From contig NZ_CP013002.1 in NCBI RefSeq assembly GCF_001414055.1, positions 1,798,001 through 1,862,000 on the forward strand: a stretch of 64,000 nt of DNA, given 5' to 3'. This DNA comes from Caulobacter henricii (GTDB taxonomy: Bacteria; Pseudomonadota; Alphaproteobacteria; Caulobacterales; Caulobacteraceae). Shown in pieces: positions 8,286 through 18,960 of the stretch. A model generated the notes under the pieces. The model saw only the letters and a list, made by a program, of their open reading frames with translations. It did no database searches and had not been told where the DNA came from. How positions within the stretch are numbered: the first letter of the stretch is position 1; each line of letters starts with the position of its first letter. The translations under genes were made by a program, and so were the position numbers.

Positions 8286-8316
8286 AAAAAGGGGCCGCAG
8301 ATCGCTCTGCGGCCCC
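8286..8316 (-). terminator. Intrinsic terminator of the TonB-dependent receptor gene
   Basis: GGGGCCGCAGA (8291-8301) pairs perfectly with TCTGCGGCCCC (8306-8316), and A5 at 8286-8290 becomes a U tract on the minus strand. It lies 25 bp past the receptor stop. Confidence 0.88.
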
Positions 8317-8340
8317 TCGATTTTCCGACTACGGGATCGG

Positions 8341-10521
8341 CTACATCTTCACGTTCAGCGAGACACCGATCACGCGGGGCTCGTTGACGAACGCGGTGTT
8401 GTTGTTGAAGTCGATCGCGCCCTTCAGGTTGTTCTCATCGGTGATGTTGCGGGCAAACACCGCCGCCTCCCAAGCACCGTCCAGCTTGGCATAGCCGAGC
8501 TTGAGGCCGCCTTCGAAGTCGCCCTTGCTGTAGAACTCCTTCGATTCATAGAGGAAGAAGTTCGTCAGACCCTGCACCTTCCAGTCGGTATAGGCGAAGA
8601 GCTCGCCATCAGCACCGAACGGGACGGCGTAACGGGCCGTCACGTCAAAGGTATATTCGGGTGCATTGGGGAAGGGGTTGCCGTTGATCAGGGCCAGGCC
8701 GGTCGAGGTGCGCGGATCGGTTACCGTGCACTGGGCGCAGGTCGCCGTCGTCAACTTGGAGTCCTTGATCTCGGTCTTGGCGTAGGAATAGCCCGCCGTC
8801 ACGACGAGATTGTCGGTGACGACGAACTCGGCGTCTAGTTCCACACCGTAGGCCTCAGCCTTGTTGGCGTTGATCAGGCGGTTGGAGTTCGAGCCGCCGC
8901 CGACTGCACTGAACTGAGGATTATCGATCGTATAGGTGAACAGCGCGCCGTTCAGGCGAACGCGGCGATCGAGCAGTTCGCTCTTCAGGCCGACTTCGTA
9001 GGACAGGATGGTTTCAGACTGCGCGACTGAGGCGGGAGCGAAGAAAGCGATGTCGCGGCCCTGGATCGACGGACCGCGGAAGCCCGAGGCCACCTTGCCG
9101 TAGACGCTGACATTGTCTGCGACTTCATAGAATGCGCTCAGATCCCAGCTGACTTTTTCGTCAGAGACCGAGACTGGGGCCACCTTGTTCGGACCGGACA
9201 CAACGCGCATGTCCTTGTCGTCGCTGGTGTAGCGGAGGCCACCCGTCAGGGTCAGGGCTTCGGAGGCCTTGTAGGAGGCCTGGCCGAAGACGGCCCAGGA
9301 GGTGTTCTTCTGCTCAAGGGTCGTCACCGGCGCAAAGCCCGGGTCGGTGCGGATCTGGTAGCTGGTATCGAAATAGAAGGCACCAACCTGCCAGCTCAGC
9401 GGTCCATCGGTATCGCTGGCCAGGCGCAGTTCCTGGGTGACCTGGTCAAGTTCCTTGATACCGTCGGTGCTTTCCGACGGGAAGGGAATGAAGCCCGGAC
9501 CCTTCAGGTTGCCGCCGTCGATGTCGCCGCGGCTGGAGCCGTGGGTTTCTTCATAGGCGGTGATCGAGGTCAGGGTGACGTCGCCGAAGTCGTAACCGAT
9601 GTTGGCCGAGGTGCCCCAGCCCTTGTACTTCTGCGGGTTGCCGGCCCCCGCGTCGAAATAGACCGTCTTGCGGTCATAGTTGGCATTGAGCTTGTTGGAG
9701 CCCTTGGTCAGGACGTTGGCGCGGAACGTGGCCGAGGTGCCGTCGAGGTCGCGGCCGTGAATGTTGAACAGGGCGCTCATGGCTTCGGTCGGTGTGAACA
9801 GGACCTGCAGACGCGCCGCCTTTTCGTCGAAACCGCCCAGGGCGTCATTCTTCTTGGTGAAGGCGTTATTGATGTAGTCGTCACGGTGCTGGACGAGCAG
9901 CGAGGCGCGCGCCGCGACCTTGCCGGGGACCAGAGCGCCACCAAAACCGCCGTCAAAGGTCAGGGTGTTGAAGCTGCCATAGGACAGGGCGGCGCGGGCC
10001 TTGGTTTCTTCGCTCGGCTTGACCGAGCTGAACTTGACGATGCCGGCCGTGGTGTTGCGACCAAAAAGCGTGCCTTGCGGACCGCGCAGGACTTCCACCT
10101 GATCAATGTCATAGATCGGCGAGCTTTTCAGGACGACGTTTTCCAGAACGACTTCGTCCTGGATGATCGAGACCGGCTGCGAGGCGGCCAGGTCAAAGTC
10201 GCTGTTGCCGAGGCCGCGGATATAGAAGCGCGGGGCCGCGCGGCCGTTCGAGGATTCGGCATAGAGGCCAGGAGCCTTGGCCGACAGCGCCAGGATGTCG
10301 TCACCGGCGGCAAAAGCCGATTGCAGCCGCTCGCCACCGAGAGCGGTCACCGAGACCGGGACATCCTGAAGGTTTTCGCTGCGCTTCTGGGCGGTCACGA
10401 TGATGTCGCTGACGGTATCTTGCGCCATCGCGGCCGGTGCGGCTGCGATGGCTGCGCTGAGGGCGGCGAAACCGCAGGTGACGCGCAGAGCGCGGCGAAG
10501 GAGCTTATTGGAGCTTTGCAT
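8341..10521 (-). CDS. TonB-dependent outer-membrane receptor
   Basis: 726 residues. The signal peptide ends at AAMAQ, followed by a TonB-box-like stretch (DTVSDIIVTAQKR) and a plug domain beginning SENLQDVPVSV, with VLRGPQGTLFGRN in its second half. A 22-strand barrel with alternating aromatic residues makes up the rest. It should import an iron chelate, vitamin or oligosaccharide by energy transduced from TonB-ExbBD; the plug resembles the broad IroN/FyuA-like group of Caulobacterales, but the ligand cannot be read from sequence. The last residue is Met instead of the usual aromatic. It is flanked by its own terminator and by a 300-bp upstream gap with a possible iron-box-like site near 10722-10737. 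Confidence 0.9.
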   Translation of the reverse strand: MQSSNKLLRRALRVTCGFAALSAAIAAAPAAMAQDTVSDIIVTAQKRSENLQDVPVSVTALGGERLQSAFAAGDDILALSAKAPGLYAESSNGRAAPRFYIRGLGNSDFDLAASQPVSIIQDEVVLENVVLKSSPIYDIDQVEVLRGPQGTLFGRNTTAGIVKFSSVKPSEETKARAALSYGSFNTLTFDGGFGGALVPGKVAARASLLVQHRDDYINNAFTKKNDALGGFDEKAARLQVLFTPTEAMSALFNIHGRDLDGTSATFRANVLTKGSNKLNANYDRKTVYFDAGAGNPQKYKGWGTSANIGYDFGDVTLTSITAYEETHGSSRGDIDGGNLKGPGFIPFPSESTDGIKELDQVTQELRLASDTDGPLSWQVGAFYFDTSYQIRTDPGFAPVTTLEQKNTSWAVFGQASYKASEALTLTGGLRYTSDDKDMRVVSGPNKVAPVSVSDEKVSWDLSAFYEVADNVSVYGKVASGFRGPSIQGRDIAFFAPASVAQSETILSYEVGLKSELLDRRVRLNGALFTYTIDNPQFSAVGGGSNSNRLINANKAEAYGVELDAEFVVTDNLVVTAGYSYAKTEIKDSKLTTATCAQCTVTDPRTSTGLALINGNPFPNAPEYTFDVTARYAVPFGADGELFAYTDWKVQGLTNFFLYESKEFYSKGDFEGGLKLGYAKLDGAWEAAVFARNITDENNLKGAIDFNNNTAFVNEPRVIGVSLNVKM

Positions 10522-10762
10522 GGAGAGATCCTGTGCTGACCAAGCTTCGAGATGCCGATTCTAACGAGGGCGTTCGCGTCGCTTCCGTGGGAGATGCGAT
10601 ACGCTCAGTTCGCCTGATGGCGATATCGTCCATTGTCTGATTTCAGGCGGTTATGGTGGATTGCGGCGGTTCTGTTGCGGAGTTGCGACAATTTTGTTCA
10701 GCCGATGCTGCCTAAGTAAGAAGTCATTCTCATTCGGCGACGGCCCGAGGGACAACTCGGGC

Positions 10763-10798
10763 AAAAAAATGGGCCAGAGAATGCTCTCTGACCCATTT
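10763..10798 (-). terminator. Intrinsic terminator of glnBA
   Basis: An imperfect stem (about 10768-10780 with 10785-10797, one mismatch) follows the glnA stop on the minus strand and is trailed by seven T residues (A7 at 10763-10769 on the plus strand). The remaining gap from 10522 to 10762 is the upstream region of the TonB receptor gene. Confidence 0.85.
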
Positions 10799-10821
10799 CT
10801 CAACGTCGGAAGACGCTTAGG

Positions 10822-12231
10822 TTAGCACTTGTAATACATCTCGAACTCAACCGGGTGCGGATGCAGTTGCAGACGCATCACTTCTTCCATCTTCAGTTCG
10901 ATGTAGCTGTCGATGAAGTCGTCATCCATCACGCCACCGGCCTTCAGGAAGGCGCGGTCCTTGTCGAGGTTTTCCAGGGCTTCGCGGAGGCTGCCGCAAA
11001 CTTCCGGGATCTTCTTCTGCTCGCGCGGGGGCAGGTCATAGAGGTTCTTGTCGGCGGGCGCGCCCGGATCGATCTTGTTGTTGATGCCATCGAGACCAGC
11101 CATCAGCAGAGCCACGAAGGTCAGATAGGGATTGCCCATCGGGTCGGGGAAGCGGGCTTCCAGGCGCTTGGCCTTCGGCGAGTCGACGTGCGGGATCCGG
11201 ATCGAGGCCGAGCGGTTGCGGGCCGAATAGGCCAGCTTCACCGGAGCTTCATAGCCGGGCACCAGGCGCTTGTAGGAGTTCGTCGTCGAGTTCGAAAAGG
11301 CGTTGATGGCCTTGGCGTGCTTGATGATGCCGCCGATGTACCACAGGCACATGTCGGACAGACCGGCATACTTGTCGCCGGCGAAGAGCGGCTTGCCGTC
11401 GCCCCAGATCGACTGGTGAACGTGCATGCCCGAGCCATTGTCGCCAAACATCGGCTTGGCCATGAAGGTGGCGGTCTTGCCGTAGGCGTGGGCCACGTTG
11501 TGGATCACGTACTTATACAGCTGCAGACGGTCGGCCATGGTCACCATGGTGTCGAACTTCAGGCCGAGTTCGTGCTGGGCCGGTGCCACTTCATGGTGGT
11601 GCTTTTCCGGCTTCATGCCGAGTTCGCCCATGACTGCCAGCATTTCGCCGCGCAGGTCTTGCGCCGAGTCAATCGGGTTGACCGGGAAGTAGCCGCCCTT
11701 GGGACCCGGGCGGTGGCCCATATTGCCCTCGGGATAGGTCTTGGCGGAGTTACCCGGCAGTTCGACGGAATCGAAGGAGTAGCTGGTGTCGTTCGGCGAG
11801 GTGTTCCACTTGACGTCGTCAAAGATGAAGAACTCGGCTTCAGGGCCGAAGAACACGGTGTCACCGATGCCCGAAGCCTTGACGTAGTTCAGGGCAGCCT
11901 TGGCGATCGAGCGCGGGTCGCGGTTATAGGGCGTGCCGGTGTCAGGGTTCACCACGTCGCAGAACAGCGCCAGGGTGGTTTGCTGATAGAACGGGTCGAT
12001 GATGGCGGTCGTCAGGTCCGGACGCAGCTTCATGTCCGACTCATTGATGGCCTTCCAGCCGGCGATCGACGAGCCGTCGAACATGGTGCCGTCATTGAGG
12101 AAGTCGTCATCAACGAGATCGATGTCGAAGGTGACGTGCTGCATCTTGCCGCGCACGTCGGTGAAGCGAACGTCAACATACTTGACGTCCTTTTCCTTGA
12201 TGAGATTCAGGATTTCCTTGGCCGTGCTCAT
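10822..12231 (-). CDS. glnA: Glutamine synthetase type I
   Basis: 469-residue GSI-beta enzyme that makes glutamine from glutamate, ammonia and ATP. The beta-grasp region includes [10 protein letters not shown]. The catalytic domain shows [22 protein letters not shown] and [10 protein letters not shown]. Adenylylation site NLYDLPP places the modified Tyr at residue 398, matching Tyr397 in the enterobacterial enzyme, so activity is expected to be controlled by GlnE. It is preceded by glnB on the same strand (45-bp gap), the standard glnBA operon, which couples the nitrogen sensor PII to the enzyme. Confidence 0.96.
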   Translation of the reverse strand: MSTAKEILNLIKEKDVKYVDVRFTDVRGKMQHVTFDIDLVDDDFLNDGTMFDGSSIAGWKAINESDMKLRPDLTTAIIDPFYQQTTLALFCDVVNPDTGTPYNRDPRSIAKAALNYVKASGIGDTVFFGPEAEFFIFDDVKWNTSPNDTSYSFDSVELPGNSAKTYPEGNMGHRPGPKGGYFPVNPIDSAQDLRGEMLAVMGELGMKPEKHHHEVAPAQHELGLKFDTMVTMADRLQLYKYVIHNVAHAYGKTATFMAKPMFGDNGSGMHVHQSIWGDGKPLFAGDKYAGLSDMCLWYIGGIIKHAKAINAFSNSTTNSYKRLVPGYEAPVKLAYSARNRSASIRIPHVDSPKAKRLEARFPDPMGNPYLTFVALLMAGLDGINNKIDPGAPADKNLYDLPPREQKKIPEVCGSLREALENLDKDRAFLKAGGVMDDDFIDSYIELKMEEVMRLQLHPHPVEFEMYYKC

Positions 12232-12276
12232 TCCGTATCCCCTTCTTGAGCGTCGTATGCGTTCAAAGGTCCGTGC

Positions 12277-12771
<495 letters not shown>

Positions 12772-12863
12772 CTAGTCATAGCGAGATTGCCGTCCAATTG
12801 ACCTTGCCGTGCGCTGTTTCGCCCCTAGGATCGGCCCCAACAAGCGTTTGAACGGGGGTGAAC

Positions 12864-14402
12864 ATGCGTGACAACACGCCAGTTTTGATCGGGGCCGGCC
12901 AGTTCACCTTTCGCGGCGAGATCGAAAATTCCCCGTCTCCCCTGCAACTGCTGAAGATTGCAGCGGAAAGGGCTGTGGCAGATGCAGGCCTCTTGGGGTC
13001 GGATCTTGCCGGACTCGACGCCATGGTGGTCATCGCATTCAGTATCGATGCGCCGGGGGGGCTTTCGAAGCTTCCGATGCCGCGCTTGATCAATCCTCCG
13101 TCAAGTCTGGCCAGGGCGCTTGGTGCCGACCCTGCATGGAAAGTCTACACGGAGACGGGCGGCAACAGTCCCCAGCAAGCCGTGAATGCGGTCTGCGAGC
13201 GCATCGCACAGGGAAGCTCGGAGCTGGCGCTCGTAGCGGGTGCCGAGTTTCTCGGTTCTTTGATGAAGCGCCTGAAAGGGGGGCTCGGCTTTGACGGATG
13301 GGGCGATGACCTCGTTGAAGCCCCAGAGCGAATGGGCGACCCCCGGCCTGGCGTGACAGCTCAGGAGGCCGCGCATGGCCTCGGCTATCCGGTCAACACC
13401 TATCCGCTGTTCGAGAATGCACTTCGGGCGCGCGACGACCGGTCTCTGCAGGACCACCAGCAGCGCCTGGGCGAGCTGTTTTCGCCGTTCAGCAAGGTGG
13501 CGGCCGGCAATCCCATGGCCTGGTTCCCGCTGGAACGGTCAGCAGAGGAGCTGACAACGGTCACCGATCGGAACCGGATGATCAGCTTTCCCTATCCCAA
13601 GTATCTGAATGCGATCATGGAGGTCGACCAGTCCGCTGCGATCTTGATCTGCAGCGTCCGGAAGGCGCGGGAACTGGGCGTATCGGAAGACAAGTGGGTG
13701 TACCTGCACGGCTGCGCAGATGCGGCTGATCTCTGGTATCCATTGGACCGGCAGAATTTCCATTCCAGCCCGGCCATCCGTTTGACGGGAGAGCGCGCCC
13801 TGGAGATGGCGGGGGTCACCCTGGCCGATATTGACATCATCGACCTCTATTCCTGCTTTCCGTCCGCTGTTCAGGTGGCGGCAGAGGAACTGGGCCTGGC
13901 GCTTGATGATCCGCGAGGTCTGACGATTACCGGAGGTCTGCCCTATTTTGGTGGACCAGGTAACAACTACGCTCTGCACTCGATCGCGGAGATGATGACC
14001 CGGCTCCGGGAACGTCCCGGTGCCTTTGGTCTCTGCACGGCCAATGGCTGGTTCCTGACCAAGCAATCGATCGGGATCTATTCCACCAAGCCGTTCGACG
14101 GCGATTGGGTGCGCGAGGCTCCCTCACGAATTCAGGCGCAGATCGACAGCCTGCCCCATCCGGAGATTGTCGAGCGACCCGTCGGGCCATCGACGATCGA
14201 GACCTACACCGTTGTCCACTCACGAGAGGGCGTACGGATGGGCATTGTCGTGGGGCGTGACGCTTCGGGGCGTCGCTTCGTCGCCCATACACCTGATGAT
14301 CCTGCAACCCTTCTAGATCTTGAGTCTCGGGAGGGCGTCGGTCGCACCGGGATCGTCGGTCCACATCCTGATGGCGTCCGAAATCTCTTTATTCCGGATT
14401 GA
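12864..14402 (+). CDS. Thiolase-fold acyl-CoA acyltransferase-like protein
   Basis: 512 residues from the ATG at 12864, 5 nt after a GGGGG ribosome site; an in-frame GTG lies at 12858. The thiolase superfamily layout is clear: PVLIGAGQFTFRG at the start, AAERAVADAG, DLYSCFPSAVQVAA and ITGGLPYFGGPGNNY. The region that carries the nucleophilic Cys in true thiolases reads TGGNSPQQAVNAV with no Cys, and the C-terminal motif is FGLCTANGWFLTK. It belongs to the acetyl-CoA acetyltransferase-like group whose chemistry is not settled; classical thiolysis seems unlikely without the Cys. It is divergent from glnBA and is followed after 4 bp by a phosphatase gene. Confidence 0.7.
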   Translation: MRDNTPVLIGAGQFTFRGEIENSPSPLQLLKIAAERAVADAGLLGSDLAGLDAMVVIAFSIDAPGGLSKLPMPRLINPPSSLARALGADPAWKVYTETGGNSPQQAVNAVCERIAQGSSELALVAGAEFLGSLMKRLKGGLGFDGWGDDLVEAPERMGDPRPGVTAQEAAHGLGYPVNTYPLFENALRARDDRSLQDHQQRLGELFSPFSKVAAGNPMAWFPLERSAEELTTVTDRNRMISFPYPKYLNAIMEVDQSAAILICSVRKARELGVSEDKWVYLHGCADAADLWYPLDRQNFHSSPAIRLTGERALEMAGVTLADIDIIDLYSCFPSAVQVAAEELGLALDDPRGLTITGGLPYFGGPGNNYALHSIAEMMTRLRERPGAFGLCTANGWFLTKQSIGIYSTKPFDGDWVREAPSRIQAQIDSLPHPEIVERPVGPSTIETYTVVHSREGVRMGIVVGRDASGRRFVAHTPDDPATLLDLESREGVGRTGIVGPHPDGVRNLFIPD

Positions 14403-14406
14403 TCCC

Positions 14407-14976
14407 ATGGCCCGCGTGTACGTCATCAGACATGGCCGTCCGGCATCGAGTTGGGGAGGGGACGACGGCGACCCCGGGCTGGATGAGATCGGCCGCCAGC
14501 AGGCCATCGAGGTGATGGAGTCCATGCTGGCTCTGCCCGAGGCGACAAGGCCGCGACGGGTGGTCTCTTCGCCGCTCCGTCGATGCCGGGAGACCGCTGA
14601 GCCTCTGGCTCAGGCACTGGGTCTGGATCTGCACATTGATGCCCGCGTTGGCGAGATCCCAACGCCGGCGGCCTTGTCAGATCCAGAGCGTCCCGCCTGG
14701 CTCAGGACCGCGTTCGGCGGTGAATGGGACCAGATCGTAGGCGATATGGACTACGCCGCTTGGGCGAGGGGTGTGGCAGCTGCGGTGGCTGAGTACCCCC
14801 TGACAGCCGTGTTCAGCCACTTTGTCGCCCTGAACGCAGCCGTCGGCGTTGCGACCGGCAATAGGCAGGTAGCCGCCTTCAGGCCGGACCACTGTTCGGT
14901 CACAACCTTCGATATTCAGGATACGCGCTTGCTCTTGATCGAGAAAGGACGCGAAGCTCAGAGTCAGGTTCTCTGA
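14407..14976 (+). CDS. Histidine phosphatase family protein
   Basis: 189 residues from the ATG at 14407, giving ARVYVIRHGRPASSW, the RHG signature with the phosphorylated His near residue 9. A second block, [17 protein letters not shown], is typical of the phosphoglycerate-mutase-like superfamily. The distal catalytic His is probably in AVFSHFVALNA. Substrate unknown (members include phosphomutases, alpha-ribazole phosphatase and SixA). It starts 4 bp after the thiolase-like gene and ends 10 bp before nnrDE, so the three probably form one transcript. Confidence 0.82.
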   Translation: MARVYVIRHGRPASSWGGDDGDPGLDEIGRQQAIEVMESMLALPEATRPRRVVSSPLRRCRETAEPLAQALGLDLHIDARVGEIPTPAALSDPERPAWLRTAFGGEWDQIVGDMDYAAWARGVAAAVAEYPLTAVFSHFVALNAAVGVATGNRQVAAFRPDHCSVTTFDIQDTRLLLIEKGREAQSQVL

Positions 14977-14986
14977 GGGAGACGAC

Positions 14987-16477
14987 GTGTCGCGGGAAAT
15001 TCTGACCGTCGCTGAGATGACGCAGGCTGACCGCCAGGCGGTCGAGCAAGGCCTTTCCATCGATCTGCTAATGGACAGAGCCGGGTTTGCAGTCGCGGAA
15101 GCGGTCATGAAGCGCTTTCCGCCGGGCCGAGCGGTGATCTGGTGTGGTCCGGGCAACAATGGCGGCGATGGCTATGTGGTTGCGCGATGCTTGCACGACA
15201 AAGGCTGGTCCGTTCGGGTTGAAGCCGCCGCGGCCCCGGCGACGGAGGCCGCCAAAAGAGCCGCTGCGCTTTGGAAGGGCGAAACGGTTCCGCTATCGCC
15301 TTCACCGTTCCCAGCGGATCTGTATGTGGATGCGCTGTTTGGCGCTGGTCTGTCGCGCGGCCTTGAGGGTGACGTGGCCAAACTTGCGTGTGCGTGCGCC
15401 CAGTTGAATGAGCCGGTCGTCGCGATCGATCTACCCAGTGGCTTCAATGGGGATACGGGGCGACGTCTGGGCGAGGCTGTTTTCTGCGCCGATCTCACGG
15501 TGACCTTCCATCGCCTGAAGGTCGGGCACTGCCTTTACGAGGGGAGGGCTGCCTGTGGCGAAGTTGTCGTGGCCGATATCGGCTTGCCTGCGTCAGAAGG
15601 GACTGCATCGCTCTTTGAGAACACGCCTGATCTCTGGGAGAGGCATTTTCCGTGGCCGGCTCTGAATGTGCACAAGTACCAACGGGGCCGGCTAAAGGTC
15701 GTTAGCGGCGACGCCGGGAAGACCGGGGCGGCGCGATTGGCTGCCCGCGCGGGCCTTCGGATCGGCGCAGGCGTTGTCACCCTTCTATCCCCATCCGGAG
15801 CCCTTGCCGAAAACGCGGCTCACCTTGAAGCGGTGATGCTGGCACCTTTTGAAAGCGATGCAGATCTGCGGGCTGCGGGGGAAGCAGCGGACGCTGTTGT
15901 GATCGGACCTTCAGCGGGCGTGGGCGAGACGACGGTTCGAAACCTATTCGCCCTCGCCGGGACCGGTTCGGCCCTTGTGGTCGATGCCGACGCCCTGACC
16001 AGTTTCCGGCAGGATCCTGAGGCGCTCTTTTCTGCCCTCGATCGCGATGACGTGCTGACGCCGCATCCGGGTGAGTTCGAACGGATCTTCCCTGGTCTAT
16101 TGGCACGCTCGGCCGAACGGATTTCGGCAACTCGCGAAGCCGCAAGACTGGCTGGCGCCGTTGTATTGCTGAAGGGCCCCGATACGGTCATTGCCGCCCC
16201 GGATGGACGTGCTGTCGTGTCGCTCAATGGCTCGCCCTGGTTGGCAACGGCCGGATCGGGCGACATCCTGGCGGGGTTCATCGGCGGCCTGATCGCCCAG
16301 GGCATGACGAGCTTTGAGGCAGCCTGCGCCGGAGTGTGGATTCATGCCGAATGTGGCCGTGCCCACGGGCCGGGTCTGATCGCCGAGGATTTGCCGAATC
16401 TCGCGCCTGCCGTCCTTGCCGGACTCCTGGCTCGACGTCCTAGCGTCAAGCGTAGCGGACTTGCCTCGGGGCGGTGA
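14987..16477 (+). CDS. nnrDE: Bifunctional NAD(P)H-hydrate epimerase / dehydratase
   Basis: 496 residues from a GTG start behind GAGGGAGA. The N-terminal half is the YjeF_N epimerase (MDRAGFAVAEAV, GPGNNGGDGYVVARCL). The C-terminal half is the ribokinase-like ADP-dependent dehydratase (KTGAARLAARAGLRIGAG, TPHPGEFERIF, LKGPDTVIA, LATAGSGDILAGFIGG). Together they repair the damaged cofactors NADHX and NADPHX. Full length for the fused form. Confidence 0.92.
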   Translation: MSREILTVAEMTQADRQAVEQGLSIDLLMDRAGFAVAEAVMKRFPPGRAVIWCGPGNNGGDGYVVARCLHDKGWSVRVEAAAAPATEAAKRAAALWKGETVPLSPSPFPADLYVDALFGAGLSRGLEGDVAKLACACAQLNEPVVAIDLPSGFNGDTGRRLGEAVFCADLTVTFHRLKVGHCLYEGRAACGEVVVADIGLPASEGTASLFENTPDLWERHFPWPALNVHKYQRGRLKVVSGDAGKTGAARLAARAGLRIGAGVVTLLSPSGALAENAAHLEAVMLAPFESDADLRAAGEAADAVVIGPSAGVGETTVRNLFALAGTGSALVVDADALTSFRQDPEALFSALDRDDVLTPHPGEFERIFPGLLARSAERISATREAARLAGAVVLLKGPDTVIAAPDGRAVVSLNGSPWLATAGSGDILAGFIGGLIAQGMTSFEAACAGVWIHAECGRAHGPGLIAEDLPNLAPAVLAGLLARRPSVKRSGLASGR

Positions 16478-16499
16478 AATCCGTAAGGCCTGCCCCAAT

Positions 16500-16584
16500 G
16501 CGGATGTGGCGAAACTGGTAGACGCACCAGATTTAGGTTCTGGCACCGAGAGGTGTGGAGGTTCGAGTCCTCTCATCCGCACCA
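16500..16584 (+). tRNA. tRNA-Leu (anticodon UAG)
   Basis: The acceptor stem GCGGATG pairs with CATCCGC, followed by encoded ACCA. The anticodon arm is CCAGA-TTTAGGT-TCTGG with anticodon TAG, a variable arm (ACCGAGAGGTGT region) of the long class-II type follows, and the T arm is GAGGTTCGAGTCCTC. It reads CUA/CUN leucine codons. It lies 22 bp after nnrDE. Confidence 0.95.
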
Positions 16585-16776
16585 AGATCGACTGAATGCT
16601 CTCCCGATGAAGAGGGATGGGCGTGACTTTTGCCGCTGGCGCTCTTGGATGGTCGCGCACGTCGTGACATAAGGGCGCTCTTTCGCCGCCCCGGCCTCGC
16701 GGGCGGCGTCGATGTTTTTGACCCCAGGGCGGACCCCCGGCGCATGCGTCGCAGGTTCGAGAATATGACCATGTCG

Positions 16777-18135
16777 ATGCAGATCGTTGAAAAGTCGGGC
16801 GAAGGCCTCAGCCGCGTTTATGGGGTGACCGTGCCCGCCGCCGAGTTGGCCACGCGTCTCGAAGCGCGGATCGCTGAAGTCGCGCCGCAAATGAACGTCA
16901 AGGGCTTCCGCCCCGGCAAGGTCCCCGCCGCCCATGTGCGCCGCCTCTATGGCAAGGCCCTGATGGGTGAAGTCGTTGAGCAGGCGCTCAATGAGACGAC
17001 CCAGAAGGTTCTGGACGACAACAAGCTGCGCCCGGCTGGCCAGCCCGAACTGAAGCCTTCCTCTGACATGGAAAAGGTTGTCGCCGGCGGCGAAGACCTC
17101 GCCTTCGAGGTGGCCATCGAAATCATGCCTGATTTCGAGCCGATCGATCCGGCCGGCATCGAGCTGACCAAGCCCGTTTACAAGGTCTCGGACGCCGAGG
17201 TCGACGAGGCCCTGGCCGAGCTTGCCAAGCAGGCCCGCACCTATGAGCCCCGCAAGGGCAAGAGCCTGAAGTCCAAGGACGGCGACCAGCTGTTGATCGA
17301 CTTTGTCGGCACCGTCGATGGCGTCGAGTTCGCCGGTGGCAAGGCCGAAGGCGCAGAACTGGTCCTCGGTTCGGGCCAGTTCATCCCGGGCTTCGAGGAC
17401 CAACTCATCGGTGCCAAGCCGGGCGACGAACTGGTCGTGAAGGTCACCTTCCCGGAAGATTATCAGGCCAAGGATCTCGCAGGTAAGGCCGCCGAGTTCG
17501 CCACGACCGTCAAAGAAGTGCGCGCTCCGGTCGACGCCGAGGCCGACGACGAACTGGCCAAGCGTTTGGGCCTGTCCGACCTCGCCGCCCTGAAGGAACT
17601 GCTGAAGTCAAACCTTTCGGGTCGCTACGAAAATTCGTCGCGGTTCAAGCTGAAGCGCGCCCTGCTGGACATCCTGGACACCAAGCACGAGTTCGAACTG
17701 CCGCCGCGCATGGTCGACGCCGAGTTTGCGGGCATCTGGCAGCAGGTTCAGGCGGACAAGGCGCAGGGCGGCCTGCCGCCTGAGGACGCCGACAAGACTG
17801 AAGACCAACTCAAGGACGAGTATCGCAAGATCGCCGAGCGTCGGGTTCGCCTGGGTCTGGTGCTTGCCGAAATCGGTCGCAAGAACGAGGTGGTTGTGAC
17901 CGACCAGGAACTGACCGACGCTATCATGCGCGAAGCTCGCCAGTATGGCGCGCAAGCCCAGCAGGTGTTCGACATGTACCGTCAGCGCACCGATCTGCAG
18001 GCCGCTCTGCGCGCCCCGATCTATGAAGACAAGGTCGTGGACCTGATCTTCGGCAAGGCCAAGATCGAGGAAAAGGAAGTCTCCAAGGAAGAGCTCCTTG
18101 AAGAGGACGATCTGCCGGAAGGCTACGGCGGCTAA
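16777..18135 (+). CDS. tig: Trigger factor, ribosome-associated chaperone
   Basis: 452 residues from the ATG at 16777 ([15 protein letters not shown]), agreeing with the Caulobacter protein as remembered; in-frame ATGs at 16765 and 16771 are alternatives. The ribosome-binding domain has the [11 protein letters not shown] signature near residue 45. The PPIase domain (about 155-240) contains [15 protein letters not shown] and [14 protein letters not shown]. The C-terminal helical chaperone arms finish with an acidic tail. It binds near the ribosome exit tunnel and also offers prolyl isomerase activity. It is followed by a terminator and then clpP, a common bacterial neighbourhood. Confidence 0.96.
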   Translation: MQIVEKSGEGLSRVYGVTVPAAELATRLEARIAEVAPQMNVKGFRPGKVPAAHVRRLYGKALMGEVVEQALNETTQKVLDDNKLRPAGQPELKPSSDMEKVVAGGEDLAFEVAIEIMPDFEPIDPAGIELTKPVYKVSDAEVDEALAELAKQARTYEPRKGKSLKSKDGDQLLIDFVGTVDGVEFAGGKAEGAELVLGSGQFIPGFEDQLIGAKPGDELVVKVTFPEDYQAKDLAGKAAEFATTVKEVRAPVDAEADDELAKRLGLSDLAALKELLKSNLSGRYENSSRFKLKRALLDILDTKHEFELPPRMVDAEFAGIWQQVQADKAQGGLPPEDADKTEDQLKDEYRKIAERRVRLGLVLAEIGRKNEVVVTDQELTDAIMREARQYGAQAQQVFDMYRQRTDLQAALRAPIYEDKVVDLIFGKAKIEEKEVSKEELLEEDDLPEGYGG

Positions 18136-18158
18136 GGCTTCCGTTTAGAAATGAGACC

Positions 18159-18192
18159 AGGCGCGACTCGCAAGGGTCGCGCCTTTTTCTTT
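18159..18192 (+). terminator. Intrinsic terminator after tig
   Basis: AGGCGCGAC (18159-18167) pairs with GTCGCGCCT (18176-18184), followed by TTTTTCTTT. It separates tig from clpP, so clpP needs its own promoter in the 120 bp that follow. Confidence 0.9.
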
Positions 18193-18307
18193 GGCCCACG
18201 AGGGCCTTCGGCTCCTTGCAACCTGTTAATCGCCACGCGATATGCGTTGGCGACGCTGTGCGAGGTCTGATTCGCGCAGCCCCAAAACGCGAAAAAGGGC
18301 GAACCCT

Positions 18308-18934
18308 ATGTACGATCCGGTTGCAACGGCGATGAACCTCGTTCCGATGGTGGTCGAACAGACCAGCCGCGGTGAGCGCGCGTTCGATATCTTCTCGCGC
18401 CTGCTCAAGGAGCGGATCATCTTCCTGACCGGGCCCGTCGAGGACGGCATGGCCAGCCTGATCTGCGCCCAGCTTCTCTTCCTGGAGTCCGAGAACCCCA
18501 AGAAGGAAATCGCGATGTACATCAACTCGCCGGGCGGCGTGGTGACCGCTGGTCTGGCGATCTACGACACCATGCAATACATCAAGAGCCCGGTTTCGAC
18601 GGTCTGTATGGGCATGGCGGCCTCTATGGGCAGCCTGCTGCTGTGCGCCGGTGCCGCTGGGCAACGGATCTCACTGCCAAACTCGCGCATCATGGTGCAC
18701 CAGCCTTCGGGTGGCTTCCGCGGTCAGGCCTCTGATATCGAGCGTCATGCCGAAGACATCATCAAGACCAAGCGTCGTCTGAATGAGATCTACGTCAAGC
18801 ATTGCGGCCGCACCTATGAAGAGGTCGAGCGCACCCTGGACCGCGACCACTTCATGAGCGCTGAAGAGGCCAAGGCTTGGGGTCTGATCGACCATATCAA
18901 TGAGACCCGCGACGAGACCGACGCCAAGGCTTAG
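18308..18934 (+). CDS. clpP: ATP-dependent Clp protease proteolytic subunit
   Basis: 208 residues starting [18 protein letters not shown] at 18308; the frame is open upstream to 18242 without homology. The catalytic triad is visible as Ser106 (MGMAASMGS), His131 (MVHQPSGG) and Asp180 (LDRDHFM). Fourteen subunits form the chamber that degrades substrates handed over by ClpX or ClpA; in Caulobacter ClpXP degrades cell-cycle regulators such as CtrA. Own terminator downstream. Confidence 0.97.
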   Translation: MYDPVATAMNLVPMVVEQTSRGERAFDIFSRLLKERIIFLTGPVEDGMASLICAQLLFLESENPKKEIAMYINSPGGVVTAGLAIYDTMQYIKSPVSTVCMGMAASMGSLLLCAGAAGQRISLPNSRIMVHQPSGGFRGQASDIERHAEDIIKTKRRLNEIYVKHCGRTYEEVERTLDRDHFMSAEEAKAWGLIDHINETRDETDAKA

Positions 18935-18960
18935 GCCAAAGCGTCCCGCACCAGGTGATC

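Noticed and set aside
16630..16776. N-terminal extension of trigger factor
   Set aside because: The frame is open, but the known family N terminus begins at 16777 and the extension reads as arginine-rich non-coding sequence after the tRNA.
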